Source of the DNA: JAFDWI01 sp964544305 | Lineage (GTDB): Bacteria; Actinomycetota; Acidimicrobiia; Acidimicrobiales; Iamiaceae | Direction of reading: 5' to 3' | Assembly (NCBI GenBank): GCA_964544305.1 | Contig: CAZJAZ010000001.1 | Coordinates: 62,001 to 126,000 of the forward strand | Length of the DNA: 64,000 bases | Shown: piece after piece, positions 8,984-17,733 of the stretch | Position numbering within the stretch: the stretch's first letter is position 1 | Layout: each line of letters opens with the position of its first letter | Made by a program: the position numbers and the translations under genes | Notes under the pieces: generated by a model | Told to the model about the DNA's origin: nothing | Database searches by the model: none | The model's input: the letters and a program-made list of their open reading frames with translations, nothing else

Positions 8984-9778
8984 ATGACCCCACTTTCAGA
9001 TTGTCGCCAACCGACGCCAAGGGCATGGCCAGGTCTCATCGAGCGTCAGGCGAAATCTGGGCCACAGTGGTGGGAAAGCATCACTTTGGTCCTTGTCCAT
9101 GGGGCAATGGACCGGGCTGCTGGCCTTGCCCATCTCGTTCGCCAGTTTCGTGACACGACGACCATTCGGTACGACCGCCGTGGCTACGGTCACGCTCGAG
9201 ACCTTGAATTAGGCGATCTTGTGAGCCATGTTGACGACCTCGTTCAAATTGTCGGTGACCGTCCAGTGGTTCTCTTCGGCCATAGTTTCGGTGGTCTCGT
9301 GGTCCTTGCCGCAGCCGCAACACAGCGCTTGAATGTGCATGCAGTCGTGACGTGGGAGGTTCCTACTCCGTGGCTTGATGAGTGGGTCGGCTGGGATCGA
9401 ACAGATGTGACACCCGAACGCGGCGCTAAGGATTTCATGATTCGAACCATCGGCCAAGAGCGTTGGTTGGCATTGCCAGAACGTACCCGCTTCGAGCGAT
9501 GCGCCGAAGGGGTAGCACTTCGCGCCGACATGGATCCGCGGCTCAAAGCCGGTGTTCCATTTGATCCCGCAGAGATTGTCGTACCGTGCCTGTTTGGAAG
9601 CGGTGATCAAGGCAATGTCCCTTACGAAGCGGGAGCCCATTGGCTGGCATACCGTGTCAAAGAAGGACACGTCTGTGTACTTCCCGGTCTTGACCATGGA
9701 GCACCATTGCGGAACGCTGATCAGATCGCAGCACTCATTCGTCGTGTGAAGGAGCCGCCCCGTGCCACCGCTGTCTGA
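8984..9778 (+). CDS. alpha/beta hydrolase
   Basis: This protein of up to 264 residues has the alpha/beta hydrolase signature: VLVHGAMDR (oxyanion region), the nucleophile elbow GHSFGG and a C-terminal histidine in LDHGAPLRNADQIAALI. The substrate is unknown. The start is uncertain. The ATG at 8984 gives a proline-rich N-terminal extension of about 30 residues; a TTG at 9086 would begin just before the hydrolase core. The 3' end overlaps the patatin gene by 17 bases, so the pair may act together on lipids or esters. Confidence 0.88.
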   Translation: MTPLSDCRQPTPRAWPGLIERQAKSGPQWWESITLVLVHGAMDRAAGLAHLVRQFRDTTTIRYDRRGYGHARDLELGDLVSHVDDLVQIVGDRPVVLFGHSFGGLVVLAAAATQRLNVHAVVTWEVPTPWLDEWVGWDRTDVTPERGAKDFMIRTIGQERWLALPERTRFERCAEGVALRADMDPRLKAGVPFDPAEIVVPCLFGSGDQGNVPYEAGAHWLAYRVKEGHVCVLPGLDHGAPLRNADQIAALIRRVKEPPRATAV

Positions 9779-10910
9779 CTTTTGGCCGCGACATAGCAAC
9801 CTCGCCAAACCTGGCAAGACTGCATTTGTGCTTTCAGGCGGCGCCGCCATGGGAGCACTGCAAGTTGGCATGTTGCGCGCGTTGCTTGAGCGACGCATTC
9901 ACCCGGATCTCATCGTTGGATGTTCTGTCGGTGCGATGAACGGGGCTGTACTCGCCGAAGACCCATCGCTGGCGACCGTAGGTCGGATGCAAGACATTTG
10001 GATGGATCTCGTTGACCGCAACCTTCTTCCTATGGGTCTCCTTCCGTCGACCGTGCAACTCGTTCGCAAGGGCGCATCAATCACATCAAATGAAAGCATT
10101 GCGGAACTCATTAACGAAGTTATCGGAAGTCGAACTTTTGCGGAACTGACCGTGCCGTTCGAATGTGTCGCGACCAATATCCAGAACGCGACCGAACATT
10201 GGTTCCATGAAGGAAATCTGCAACAAGCGGTATTGGCATCAGCCTCAATCCCTGCCCTATTCCCGCCGGTTGAGATTGACGGCACACGATTCGTTGATGG
10301 CGGTGTCGTTGACGACGTTCCGGTTCAACGAGCGGTTGAACTCGGAGCAACCAGGATATTTGTCCTCCAAGTCGGAGGTGTAGACCGCCCAAGGCCAGAC
10401 CCTCGTCGACCACTTGATATGGCCGTGCTGGCTTATTGGATCGCACGCCGTCATCGATTCCTTGATGATCTTGCTCGCATCCCTGAAGATGTCGAAGTCA
10501 TCATCTTGCCGCACGGCAACCCGCGGCCGGTGCGCTACAACGACCTCTCGCGCAGCGCTCAGTTGATGGACGTTGCTTACCGGGCGAGCGTCGAACACAT
10601 CGACGCTCGCGCTGATGGTCGCATTCCGCCAATGTTTGGCCCAATGGACACGAGTGGGATGCACGGCGTTGTTCTGGACGAAGATCACGATGAGAATGCC
10701 GAACTTGAAGCGGCTCATCGCCTCTACATAGCTGCGCAAGAAGCCGTTGATATCGTTGCCGAACCAAACGAGCATCGCAGTCGGCTTTCTGAACGTGCCG
10801 AAGCAATTGGGCCAGCAATGCGTGCGCTTGTCGATCGCTTTCGAGACCGTGATGGGTCGCCCACAGTGCGACGAGTCCCTTTTGATGACGAGTTTGATGA
10901 CGAGAACTGA
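9762..10910 (+). CDS. patatin-like phospholipase
   Basis: This 382-residue patatin-family lipid acyl hydrolase has the Ser-Asp dyad motifs: oxyanion GGAAMGALQVGML near residue 28, GCSVGAMNG (GXSXG) and DGGVVDDVP (catalytic Asp in DGG). The C-terminal ~120 residues are acidic and end in FDDEFDDEN. No signal peptide is seen. Its TGA stop directly abuts the aldehyde dehydrogenase stop of the opposite strand with no intergenic base. Confidence 0.92.
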   Translation: MPPLSDFWPRHSNLAKPGKTAFVLSGGAAMGALQVGMLRALLERRIHPDLIVGCSVGAMNGAVLAEDPSLATVGRMQDIWMDLVDRNLLPMGLLPSTVQLVRKGASITSNESIAELINEVIGSRTFAELTVPFECVATNIQNATEHWFHEGNLQQAVLASASIPALFPPVEIDGTRFVDGGVVDDVPVQRAVELGATRIFVLQVGGVDRPRPDPRRPLDMAVLAYWIARRHRFLDDLARIPEDVEVIILPHGNPRPVRYNDLSRSAQLMDVAYRASVEHIDARADGRIPPMFGPMDTSGMHGVVLDEDHDENAELEAAHRLYIAAQEAVDIVAEPNEHRSRLSERAEAIGPAMRALVDRFRDRDGSPTVRRVPFDDEFDDEN

Positions 10911-12341
10911 TCAATCTGCAGCGAAGTAAACGGTTTTCGTTTCTGTGTAATTGTCCAGCGCGTTCATACCGAGTTCACGCCCTAGGCCTGATTTCTTGTA
11001 GCCACCAAAGGGGGCTTGGACACGCACCGACGAGTTGGAATTCACCGAAAGTGTGCCCGTACGTAATGCCTTTGCAACGCGAATGGCACGCTTTGCGTCT
11101 GACGTCCACAACGAACCGGAAAGGCCATAGTCGCTGTCGTTGGCGATGGCAACGGCCTCTGCTTCATCGTCAAATGGGATGACACACGCAACCGGTCCAA
11201 AAATCTCTTCGCGTGCAACTCGCATGGAATTGTTGACATCGGTGAGCACACACGGAGTCAAGTAGTAGCCATCAAGTTCGGGGGTGGTTCCACCTGTTAC
11301 TGACTCGGCGCCTTCGTTCTTTCCGATCGCAATATAGTCGCGTGAGGTTTCACGTTGGGCGCTTGAGATCAGAGGCCCAACCTGGGTGTTTTCGGCAGCA
11401 GGATCTCCCACGATTAGCGCGTCTGTTTGTTTCGCAAACTCTGTAACGAAGTCGTCGTAGATGGATCGTTCCACCAAGATGCGAGAACGAGAACAACAGT
11501 CTTGCCCCGTATTGTCGAAAACGCCCATCGGCATCTTTGCCGCAACTTCGTTCACATCGACATCGCCAAATACAACCGCCGCAGATTTACCTCCGAGTTC
11601 CAACGTAACCCTGGTGATGTTGTCAGCGCTTGCTCGCAGAATCGATGCACCGGTCGTGGTTTCGCCGGTGAAGGAAACCTTTGCAACGCGCGGGTGGGCA
11701 ACCAACGCATCACCGATCAGGCCGCCAGGTCCAGGCAGAACGCTCACTGCTTCGTGGGGAACACCTGCCTCAACGAGGACATCGCCAAGAAGCAGCGCAG
11801 AGCGTGGGGTAAGCGACGCGGGCTTCAATATGATCGGATTGCCCGCCGCTAACGCCGGCGCAACTTTCCACGCGGCAATCATCAATGGAAAGTTCCACGG
11901 CACAATGAGGGCACATGGACCGATGGGATCACGAAGCGACAGAGAAATCCCGCTGTCATTGATCGGGTAAACCGAACTTTGGTACTTGTCGATTGCTCCG
12001 GCATAAAACGCGAATGTTGCCGCTGCTGCCTGCACTTCACCCCGGGCGCTTGCAATCGGATGGCCCGCATCGATCTGCTCAAACGCCGCGAATTCGTCAA
12101 GCCGCTCAAGAATGAGCTCCGCCACCTTTGCGAGGATGCGGCCACGATCAGTGGGGTTGAATCTTGACCACACACCGGAGTCGAACGCTCGTGTTGCAAT
12201 GTCAACCGCACGTGTCACATCCTCAAGTCCAGCCTTGGCAACGTGAGCGACGACCTGGGCACTTGCCGGGGACTCAACCGCAAAGGTTTCGCCTGCTAGG
12301 GCTTCGGCACGTTGTCCAGCAAGAATGAGCTGATCGGTCAT
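10911..12341 (-). CDS. aldehyde dehydrogenase family protein
   Basis: This 476-residue NAD(P)-dependent aldehyde dehydrogenase would oxidise an aldehyde to an acid. The active-site Glu region is TLELGGKSAAVVF and the catalytic Cys lies in NTGQDCCSRSR. The ATG at 12341 is preferred because GAGGAT precedes it and the protein then begins MTDQLILAG; the upstream extension to 12509 runs across the divergent promoter into the SDR gene. By context it could oxidise the aldehyde formed in the gamma-glutamyl amine route encoded opposite (PuuC-like role, inference). Confidence 0.92.
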   Translation of the reverse strand: MTDQLILAGQRAEALAGETFAVESPASAQVVAHVAKAGLEDVTRAVDIATRAFDSGVWSRFNPTDRGRILAKVAELILERLDEFAAFEQIDAGHPIASARGEVQAAAATFAFYAGAIDKYQSSVYPINDSGISLSLRDPIGPCALIVPWNFPLMIAAWKVAPALAAGNPIILKPASLTPRSALLLGDVLVEAGVPHEAVSVLPGPGGLIGDALVAHPRVAKVSFTGETTTGASILRASADNITRVTLELGGKSAAVVFGDVDVNEVAAKMPMGVFDNTGQDCCSRSRILVERSIYDDFVTEFAKQTDALIVGDPAAENTQVGPLISSAQRETSRDYIAIGKNEGAESVTGGTTPELDGYYLTPCVLTDVNNSMRVAREEIFGPVACVIPFDDEAEAVAIANDSDYGLSGSLWTSDAKRAIRVAKALRTGTLSVNSNSSVRVQAPFGGYKKSGLGRELGMNALDNYTETKTVYFAAD

Positions 12342-12379
12342 GGATGTATCCTCAAATGTTCGCGGCGGTGGGCGGCGAG

Positions 12380-12389
12380 ATTCTAGGCT
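12380..12389. promoter_or_regulatory. shared divergent -10 decamer A-N3-TA-N3-T
   Basis: ATTCTAGGCT. TAGGCT on the plus strand faces the SDR gene; TAGAAT on the minus strand faces the aldehyde dehydrogenase. The two boxes overlap at the central TA. Both genes have leaders with a purine-rich ribosome site (AGGAG before the SDR, GAGGAT before the ALDH). Confidence 0.45.
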
Positions 12390-12422
12390 CAGTGGTCCCG
12401 ACCATCCGAGATGAGGAGAATC

Positions 12423-13199
12423 ATGGCAAGGCTGAGCGGCAAGGTCGCACTGATTACTGGCGCAGCAAGTGGAATGGGACGAGTGGCCTGCGAAACTTTT
12501 GCCGCCCAAGGGGCAATGATTGCCGCACTTGATCTCACTGCTCCCGAAGAAACGGTTGCGGCCGTGACGTCGGCTGGCGGGCAGGCGATCGCACTCACCG
12601 CGAACGTCACCGATGCAACCTCGGTTGAGGAAGCGGTCGCGGCGACAGTCGAGCGCTTTGGCGGTCTCGATGTTCTCTATAACAATGCTGGCATTTCGCC
12701 AGGCGATGATGGGGAAGCCACCGAAACTTCAGTCGAAACTTGGGATCAAACGATGGCGGTGAACGTGAAAGGTTCATGGCTGTGTGCGAAAGCGGCACTT
12801 GAGCCGTTGCGAGCTTCGGGGCGAGGATCCATCATTAATGTTGCTTCATTTGTCGCTTGGATGGGGGCCGCGACGCCCCAGATCGCGTACACCACGTCAA
12901 AAGGTGCGGTGCTCGCAATGACCCGCGAGTTAGCCGTGTGTGAAGCCCGTCGGGGAGTGCGAGTGAATGCTTTGTGCCCCGGGCCGGTACTGACGCCCTT
13001 GTTGGAAAAGTTTTTGTCTGATGAAGCAAAGAAGGCACGACGTTTAGTCCATATTCCTATGGGCCGCTTTGGCACCGCCCAAGAAATGGTGAACGGCGCT
13101 CTGTTCTTGGCGAGCGATGAATCATCGTTCATGACCGGACAATCGCTGCTTATCGACGGCGGAATTACCGCTGCGTATGTGACACCGGAGGACGCGTGA
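12423..13199 (+). CDS. short-chain dehydrogenase/reductase (SDR)
   Basis: This 258-residue classical SDR has the cofactor motif TGAASGMG, NNAGI, the catalytic Ser in INVASF and the YxxxK pair in YTTSKGA. It would oxidise or reduce an alcohol/carbonyl with NAD(P). The start is set at 12423 because AGGAG lies 4 bases upstream; an in-frame ATG at 12411 would include that site in the coding sequence. It is the first gene of an operon with the GS-like ligase (4-base GTGA overlap). Confidence 0.92.
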   Translation: MARLSGKVALITGAASGMGRVACETFAAQGAMIAALDLTAPEETVAAVTSAGGQAIALTANVTDATSVEEAVAATVERFGGLDVLYNNAGISPGDDGEATETSVETWDQTMAVNVKGSWLCAKAALEPLRASGRGSIINVASFVAWMGAATPQIAYTTSKGAVLAMTRELAVCEARRGVRVNALCPGPVLTPLLEKFLSDEAKKARRLVHIPMGRFGTAQEMVNGALFLASDESSFMTGQSLLIDGGITAAYVTPEDA

Positions 13200-14572
13200 G
13201 TAGCACAAATGGACGACTTTCCATTGACGAACTCGGCACGCTGATTCAACATGGCGAGATTGACACCGTCATCGTTGCGTGTACCGACATGCAGGGGCGC
13301 TTAGTTGGCAAGCGGGTTACCGGACATTTCTTCATTGACGAGATCGCACACCACGGTGTCGAAGCATGCAACTACTTGTTCACCGTTGACGTTGAGATGA
13401 CGCCGCAAGAAGGATTCCGCTTTGCCGATTGGGATCAGGGATACGGGGACGTCTCGCTTGTCCCTGATCTTTCTACTTTGCGTCGTGTCCCATGGCTTGA
13501 TGCGACCGCTTTGGTGATTTGTGACGTTGTTGACGAAAAAGATCGCACACCCATTTCGGTGTCGCCACGTCAAATCTTGCAAGCGCAAGTGGAGCGGGCC
13601 ACCAGAGCCGGATTCACCGCGCACATCGGGGCAGAACTTGAGTTCTTCTTGTTTCGTGACTCCTATGAAGAACTTGCGGCATCAAACTATCGTTCGCCTC
13701 GTCCACATTCGGATTGGATTGAGGATTATCACATCTTTCAGACAACGCGTGACGAGTATGTGATCCGACGGATCAGAAATGCCATGGACGCGTGCGGCGT
13801 ACCTGTTGAGTTCTCAAAAGGCGAGGCCGGGTTCGGCCAACACGAGATCAACCTCCGCTTTGCACAAGCACTCGAGATGGCTGACCGCCAGGTGATTTAC
13901 AAGAACGCGGTGAAAGAGATCGCGGACCAAGAAGGCCGTGCTGTGACGTTCATGGCAAAGTACGACGCCAACGATGTCGGATCGTCGTGTCACCTCCATA
14001 TCAGTCTCACCGATGCGAAATCAGGGGAAACCGTCTTTGATGACCCATCCGCTGATACAGAAGCATCGAAGCGCTTTGCTCATTTCTTAGGCGGCATCAT
14101 GGCCGCATCGAAGGATCTTGCACTGTGTTGGGCCCCAACGCTCAACTCGTATAAGCGGTATGCCCCTGAATCATGGGCACCGACCGCAATTGCTTGGGGC
14201 CGCGACAACCGGACCTGTGGTTATCGCGTGGTCGGGCACGGCACCGGCACGCGACTCGAGTCGCGCATCCCAGGCGCAGATGTCAACGCGTATGTCGCCT
14301 ATGCAGCCCTCATCGCCGCAGGGCTCTGGGGCATAGAGAATGAAATTGCCTTGCCACCCGAGACCAATCACAACGCGTACGTTGCCGATGTCGAGCGAAT
14401 TCCGTCCACGTTCATTGAGGCGATTGAAGCGTTTGAGGCGTCGTCAATTGCGCGTGAAATATTTGGCGAAGACGTACATCATCATCTTGCGAACGCGGCC
14501 CGTCAAGAATGGGCGGCCGCCAATCGTGTGGTAACGGATTGGGAGCGGACGCGTTATTTCGCCCAGTACTAG
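13196..14572 (+). CDS. glutamine synthetase family protein, probably gamma-glutamyl-amine ligase (PuuA/GlnA3-like)
   Basis: This 458-residue ATP-dependent ligase has the GS fold. Features are TDMQGRLVGKRV in the N-terminal domain, the metal-site segment AHIGAELEFFLF, GQHEINLRF and the C-terminal RLESRIPGADVNAYVAYAALIAAG. The N-terminal DMQGR pattern and the neighbours (C26 hydrolase, ALDH) fit ligation of glutamate to an amine rather than ammonia assimilation. The GTG start overlaps the SDR stop. The amine substrate is unknown. Confidence 0.88.
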   Translation: MSSTNGRLSIDELGTLIQHGEIDTVIVACTDMQGRLVGKRVTGHFFIDEIAHHGVEACNYLFTVDVEMTPQEGFRFADWDQGYGDVSLVPDLSTLRRVPWLDATALVICDVVDEKDRTPISVSPRQILQAQVERATRAGFTAHIGAELEFFLFRDSYEELAASNYRSPRPHSDWIEDYHIFQTTRDEYVIRRIRNAMDACGVPVEFSKGEAGFGQHEINLRFAQALEMADRQVIYKNAVKEIADQEGRAVTFMAKYDANDVGSSCHLHISLTDAKSGETVFDDPSADTEASKRFAHFLGGIMAASKDLALCWAPTLNSYKRYAPESWAPTAIAWGRDNRTCGYRVVGHGTGTRLESRIPGADVNAYVAYAALIAAGLWGIENEIALPPETNHNAYVADVERIPSTFIEAIEAFEASSIAREIFGEDVHHHLANAARQEWAAANRVVTDWERTRYFAQY

Positions 14573-14576
14573 GACC

Positions 14577-15320
14577 ATGACTCGTCCCGTTATTGCGCTC
14601 ACGTCACGCCGGATTCCAGCCGAACGTATTGACCGCTGGTTGGAACCGGCCCAGGCACTTCCGACGTACTACCTTGATGCCATCTTCAACGCGGGCGGCA
14701 TCGGCTTTTCGGCTGTTTGCCATAGTGCCAGCAGCTCCGAGTGCGAAGCGATACTTGATCGCTTTGATGCGCTTGTCGTCACCGGTGGACTCGATGTTGA
14801 CCCATCGATCTACGGACAAAGCGCACATCCCCAGACCGGTGTGTCGCAGCTTGATGCTGACCAATGGGAGATTCGTCTCATTGGTGCGGCACGAAACATT
14901 GGCATGCCGATTCTTGGAATTTGTCGTGGCGCACAAATTCTGAATGTGGCACTCGGTGGCTCCTTGCATCAACACATCGCAGACCTTGATGGCGTTGGCG
15001 CGCACGGCATTCCCGATGGTGGTGGGGGAACACCCAATCCGATCATCGTCGAAGCAGACACCTTGCTTGCCGCCGCAATCGGGACCGAAGGCGTTGTAGG
15101 CCGGTGCCATCATCATCAAGCAGTGGATGAACTCGGTGTGGGCCTTGTGGTCTCTGCTCGTACGAATGATGGCATTATCGAAGGAATCGAAGTGCCCGAT
15201 GACCCATGGACCGTGGCGGTCCAGTGGCATCCCGAGGACTCTGCGCGCTACGACCCGGTGCAACAAAACCTGTTTGTGGCACTCGTCGCTGCTGCGAAGG
15301 CCTACCATGCTCAACCATGA
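14577..15320 (+). CDS. gamma-glutamyl-gamma-aminobutyrate hydrolase-like class I amidotransferase (peptidase C26, PuuD-like)
   Basis: This 247-residue protein has VTGGLDVDPSIYG, the nucleophile elbow GICRGAQ (catalytic Cys) and the His-Glu motif VQWHPED. It would remove the gamma-glutamyl group from a glutamylated product, closing the cycle opened by the GS-like ligase 4 bases upstream. Its stop overlaps the next start by 4 bases. Confidence 0.9.
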   Translation: MTRPVIALTSRRIPAERIDRWLEPAQALPTYYLDAIFNAGGIGFSAVCHSASSSECEAILDRFDALVVTGGLDVDPSIYGQSAHPQTGVSQLDADQWEIRLIGAARNIGMPILGICRGAQILNVALGGSLHQHIADLDGVGAHGIPDGGGGTPNPIIVEADTLLAAAIGTEGVVGRCHHHQAVDELGVGLVVSARTNDGIIEGIEVPDDPWTVAVQWHPEDSARYDPVQQNLFVALVAAAKAYHAQP

Positions 15321-16561
15321 GTGACGCAACATTTCCCGACTACGGACTTGATTCGGAAGCTGTGCTTGCCAAGCTCGCCGACCTTCGGATCGGCGATTTG
15401 GACTGGCGCTCAGGCCGTGCCTTCAGCTTGGTTTACAACCCCGATGACGACACGCATGAGGAACTCTTAGAACACGTCGCCAACCTATTTCAACATGAAA
15501 ACGCGTTGAATCCGCTGGTGTATCCAAGTCTCATGCAGATGGAACTTGACCTTGTGGCGATTGCGACAAGCATGTTTGGCACGTCACCAGATGCAGGGTC
15601 GATCTCGTCGGGCGGCACGGAGAGTATCTTTCTGGCGGTCCAGGTCGCACGTGATCATGCTCGACAGAATCGTGGAATTGCAGAGCCCTCCATGATCACG
15701 GCGCGTAGTGCCCATCCCGCTTTCGCCAAGGCCGCGCACTATTTAGATGTTGCTCACCATTTCGTGGAGCTTGACGAATCCGGTCGAATGGATGTCGATT
15801 CGCTTGCCAAATCGTTTGATGCGACGACCGCACTGGTGGTTGGGTCTGCGCCGTGTTATCCCTTTGGGGTGATTGATGATATTCCCGCTATTGCGGCGCT
15901 GGCTGCGGAACGTAACGTGTTGTGCCACGTTGACGCTTGTTTAGGCGGATGGCTCTTGCCGTTCTATGAGCAGATCGGCGAGTCGGTTCCGCCTTGGGAC
16001 TTTCGAGTGGACGGAGTGACGTCATTGTCGGCCGATGTTCACAAGTACGGCTACACCTTTAAGGGCTTGTCAACGATCAGCTATCGCAGCCGGGATCTCG
16101 TCAAGTTGCAGCATTTTTGGTACGACTCGTGGCCGGGCGGACTTTACGCTTCAGGGACGACCGCAGGAACCCGACCGGCACCACCGATTGCGGGGGCCTG
16201 GGCAGCAATCCATCATCTCGGGGCGCAGGGGTATCGAGCGAAGGCGCAACAAGTACGAGATGCCGGACAAAAGTTTCAAGCGGGAATTAAAGCGATTGAT
16301 CGACTGATCATTACCCATCCGAGCGATATTCCTGTCTTTGAATTCACCGCAACCGACGGATCAATCGGCGCGATTGCCGATGGTATGGACCGTCGGGGCT
16401 GGCATCTCGATCGTCAGCAGGGGGGTCTCCACCTCATGTTGTCGCCGTATCATCTGCGTGTTGCCGACCAATTTCTCAGCGATTTGGCAGAGTCAGTCGA
16501 TGAGGCACCGGCAGGCGTCACAGCCACCCTTGACGGAGCAACATACGGCGGCATCGTGTGA
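15317..16561 (+). CDS. PLP-dependent lyase/decarboxylase, sphingosine-1-phosphate-lyase-like
   Basis: This 414-residue fold-type I PLP enzyme shows SSGGTESIFLAV, AHPAFAKAAHYL, HVDACLGGWLLPF and the PLP-lysine segment SADVHKYGYTFKG, followed by YASGTTAGTRPAPPIAGAW. The series closely follows sphingosine-1-phosphate lyases and, less closely, group II amino acid decarboxylases. No membrane anchor is present. In this operon a decarboxylase role that supplies an amine is an attractive alternative. Start 15317 overlaps the upstream TGA. Confidence 0.85.
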   Translation: MSDATFPDYGLDSEAVLAKLADLRIGDLDWRSGRAFSLVYNPDDDTHEELLEHVANLFQHENALNPLVYPSLMQMELDLVAIATSMFGTSPDAGSISSGGTESIFLAVQVARDHARQNRGIAEPSMITARSAHPAFAKAAHYLDVAHHFVELDESGRMDVDSLAKSFDATTALVVGSAPCYPFGVIDDIPAIAALAAERNVLCHVDACLGGWLLPFYEQIGESVPPWDFRVDGVTSLSADVHKYGYTFKGLSTISYRSRDLVKLQHFWYDSWPGGLYASGTTAGTRPAPPIAGAWAAIHHLGAQGYRAKAQQVRDAGQKFQAGIKAIDRLIITHPSDIPVFEFTATDGSIGAIADGMDRRGWHLDRQQGGLHLMLSPYHLRVADQFLSDLAESVDEAPAGVTATLDGATYGGIV

Positions 16562-17733
16562 CCGATCGTTGGATCGATACGCAAGACGCTTTCGATGCGC
16601 TCGTTGACGAATTGGCGCAGGTTGACCGAATCGCGCTGGACACCGAGTTCCATCGTGAGCGCACGTATTTTCCGAAGCTCGCGCTCATGCAACTCGCCTG
16701 GGAACCAAAGCAACTGGTCCTCATCGATCCGCTCGCTGTCGACGTTTCGGGGCTCTCGCGAGTCTTGAAATCAGACTCCCAATTTGTCATTCACGCAGCC
16801 TCACAGGACCTCGAAGTGCTCCGGCTTGTTTGCGGTTCCGGACCTGAACATCTCTTCGACACGCAGATAGCTGCCAGCTTTGTTGGGTATGCCACACCTT
16901 CTCTAGCGACACTGCATCAAGAACTCCTTGACGAGAAACTCGACAAAGGAGAGCGACTCACAGACTGGCTCGTGCGTCCGTTGTCAAAATCGGTGTTGGC
17001 CTATGCCGCTGGAGATGTTCGCCGTCTCCTTGAAATCGCAGATTTGCTCACGGCGGATCTCGAACGCCTTGAACGACTTGCATGGGCACAAGACGAATGT
17101 GAACGAGCACGTGTGCATGGGCTGCGAGAACGTGATCCCCATGAGGCATGGAAGCGAGTGAAAGAAGCTCGTCGATTACACGGTCGCACGGCTGGCATTG
17201 CACGCGAGGTTGCCACATGGCGTGAAGAACGTGCCGCGCAGCTCGATATTCCTGCCCGGTTTGTACTCGGCGATTTGGGTTTGGTTGGAATCGCACAAAA
17301 GCCACCGAGCACCGAACACGAGCTCGCCAAGATCCGGGGTGTTGACATTCGTGCGTACGATGCGGACGTCATAGAAAATATTCTTGAAGCGGTTGCACAA
17401 GGAATTGCACTTGGTGCACCAAAGTCGACTCGACCACGCAAGCCTGCCGCTGATCCACGGCTCCGTCCCGCCGTGGCGCTGTTATCGAGTTGGGTGAGTC
17501 AGTTTGCAAAAGATGCAAACTTCGACACCCAAATGCTCGCGACACGCGGTGACATTGAAGATTTCGTGGCAGATGATCCCGATGGTCGCCTCATGCACGG
17601 TTGGCGAGCCGAGCTCATTGGTCGTCCTATGCGTTCGCTTCTCGAAGGTGAGAGCGCCCTCGCATTTGAACCAATGCGCGGCATCATCCTTGAGGAGCGG
17701 TCGAGCGCACGATCAACGCCTGACGCGGGCTGA
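16558..17733 (+). CDS. rnd: ribonuclease D
   Basis: This 391-residue 3'-5' exoribonuclease has a DnaQ-like domain with Exo I LDTEFHRERTY, Exo II HAASQDLEVL and Exo III YAAGDVRRLLEIAD. An HRDC-like region around residues 210-290 follows. It would trim the 3' ends of tRNA precursors and other RNAs. Its GTG start overlaps the PLP-enzyme stop by 4 bases. Its last 50 bases overlap the 3' end of the convergent alpha-glucosidase gene. Confidence 0.92.
   Translation: MTDRWIDTQDAFDALVDELAQVDRIALDTEFHRERTYFPKLALMQLAWEPKQLVLIDPLAVDVSGLSRVLKSDSQFVIHAASQDLEVLRLVCGSGPEHLFDTQIAASFVGYATPSLATLHQELLDEKLDKGERLTDWLVRPLSKSVLAYAAGDVRRLLEIADLLTADLERLERLAWAQDECERARVHGLRERDPHEAWKRVKEARRLHGRTAGIAREVATWREERAAQLDIPARFVLGDLGLVGIAQKPPSTEHELAKIRGVDIRAYDADVIENILEAVAQGIALGAPKSTRPRKPAADPRLRPAVALLSSWVSQFAKDANFDTQMLATRGDIEDFVADDPDGRLMHGWRAELIGRPMRSLLEGESALAFEPMRGIILEERSSARSTPDAG

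Noticed and set aside
12342..12509. N-terminal extension of the aldehyde dehydrogenase
   Set aside because: It runs across the divergent promoter and into the SDR gene. The ATG at 12341 has a ribosome site and family-like N-terminus.
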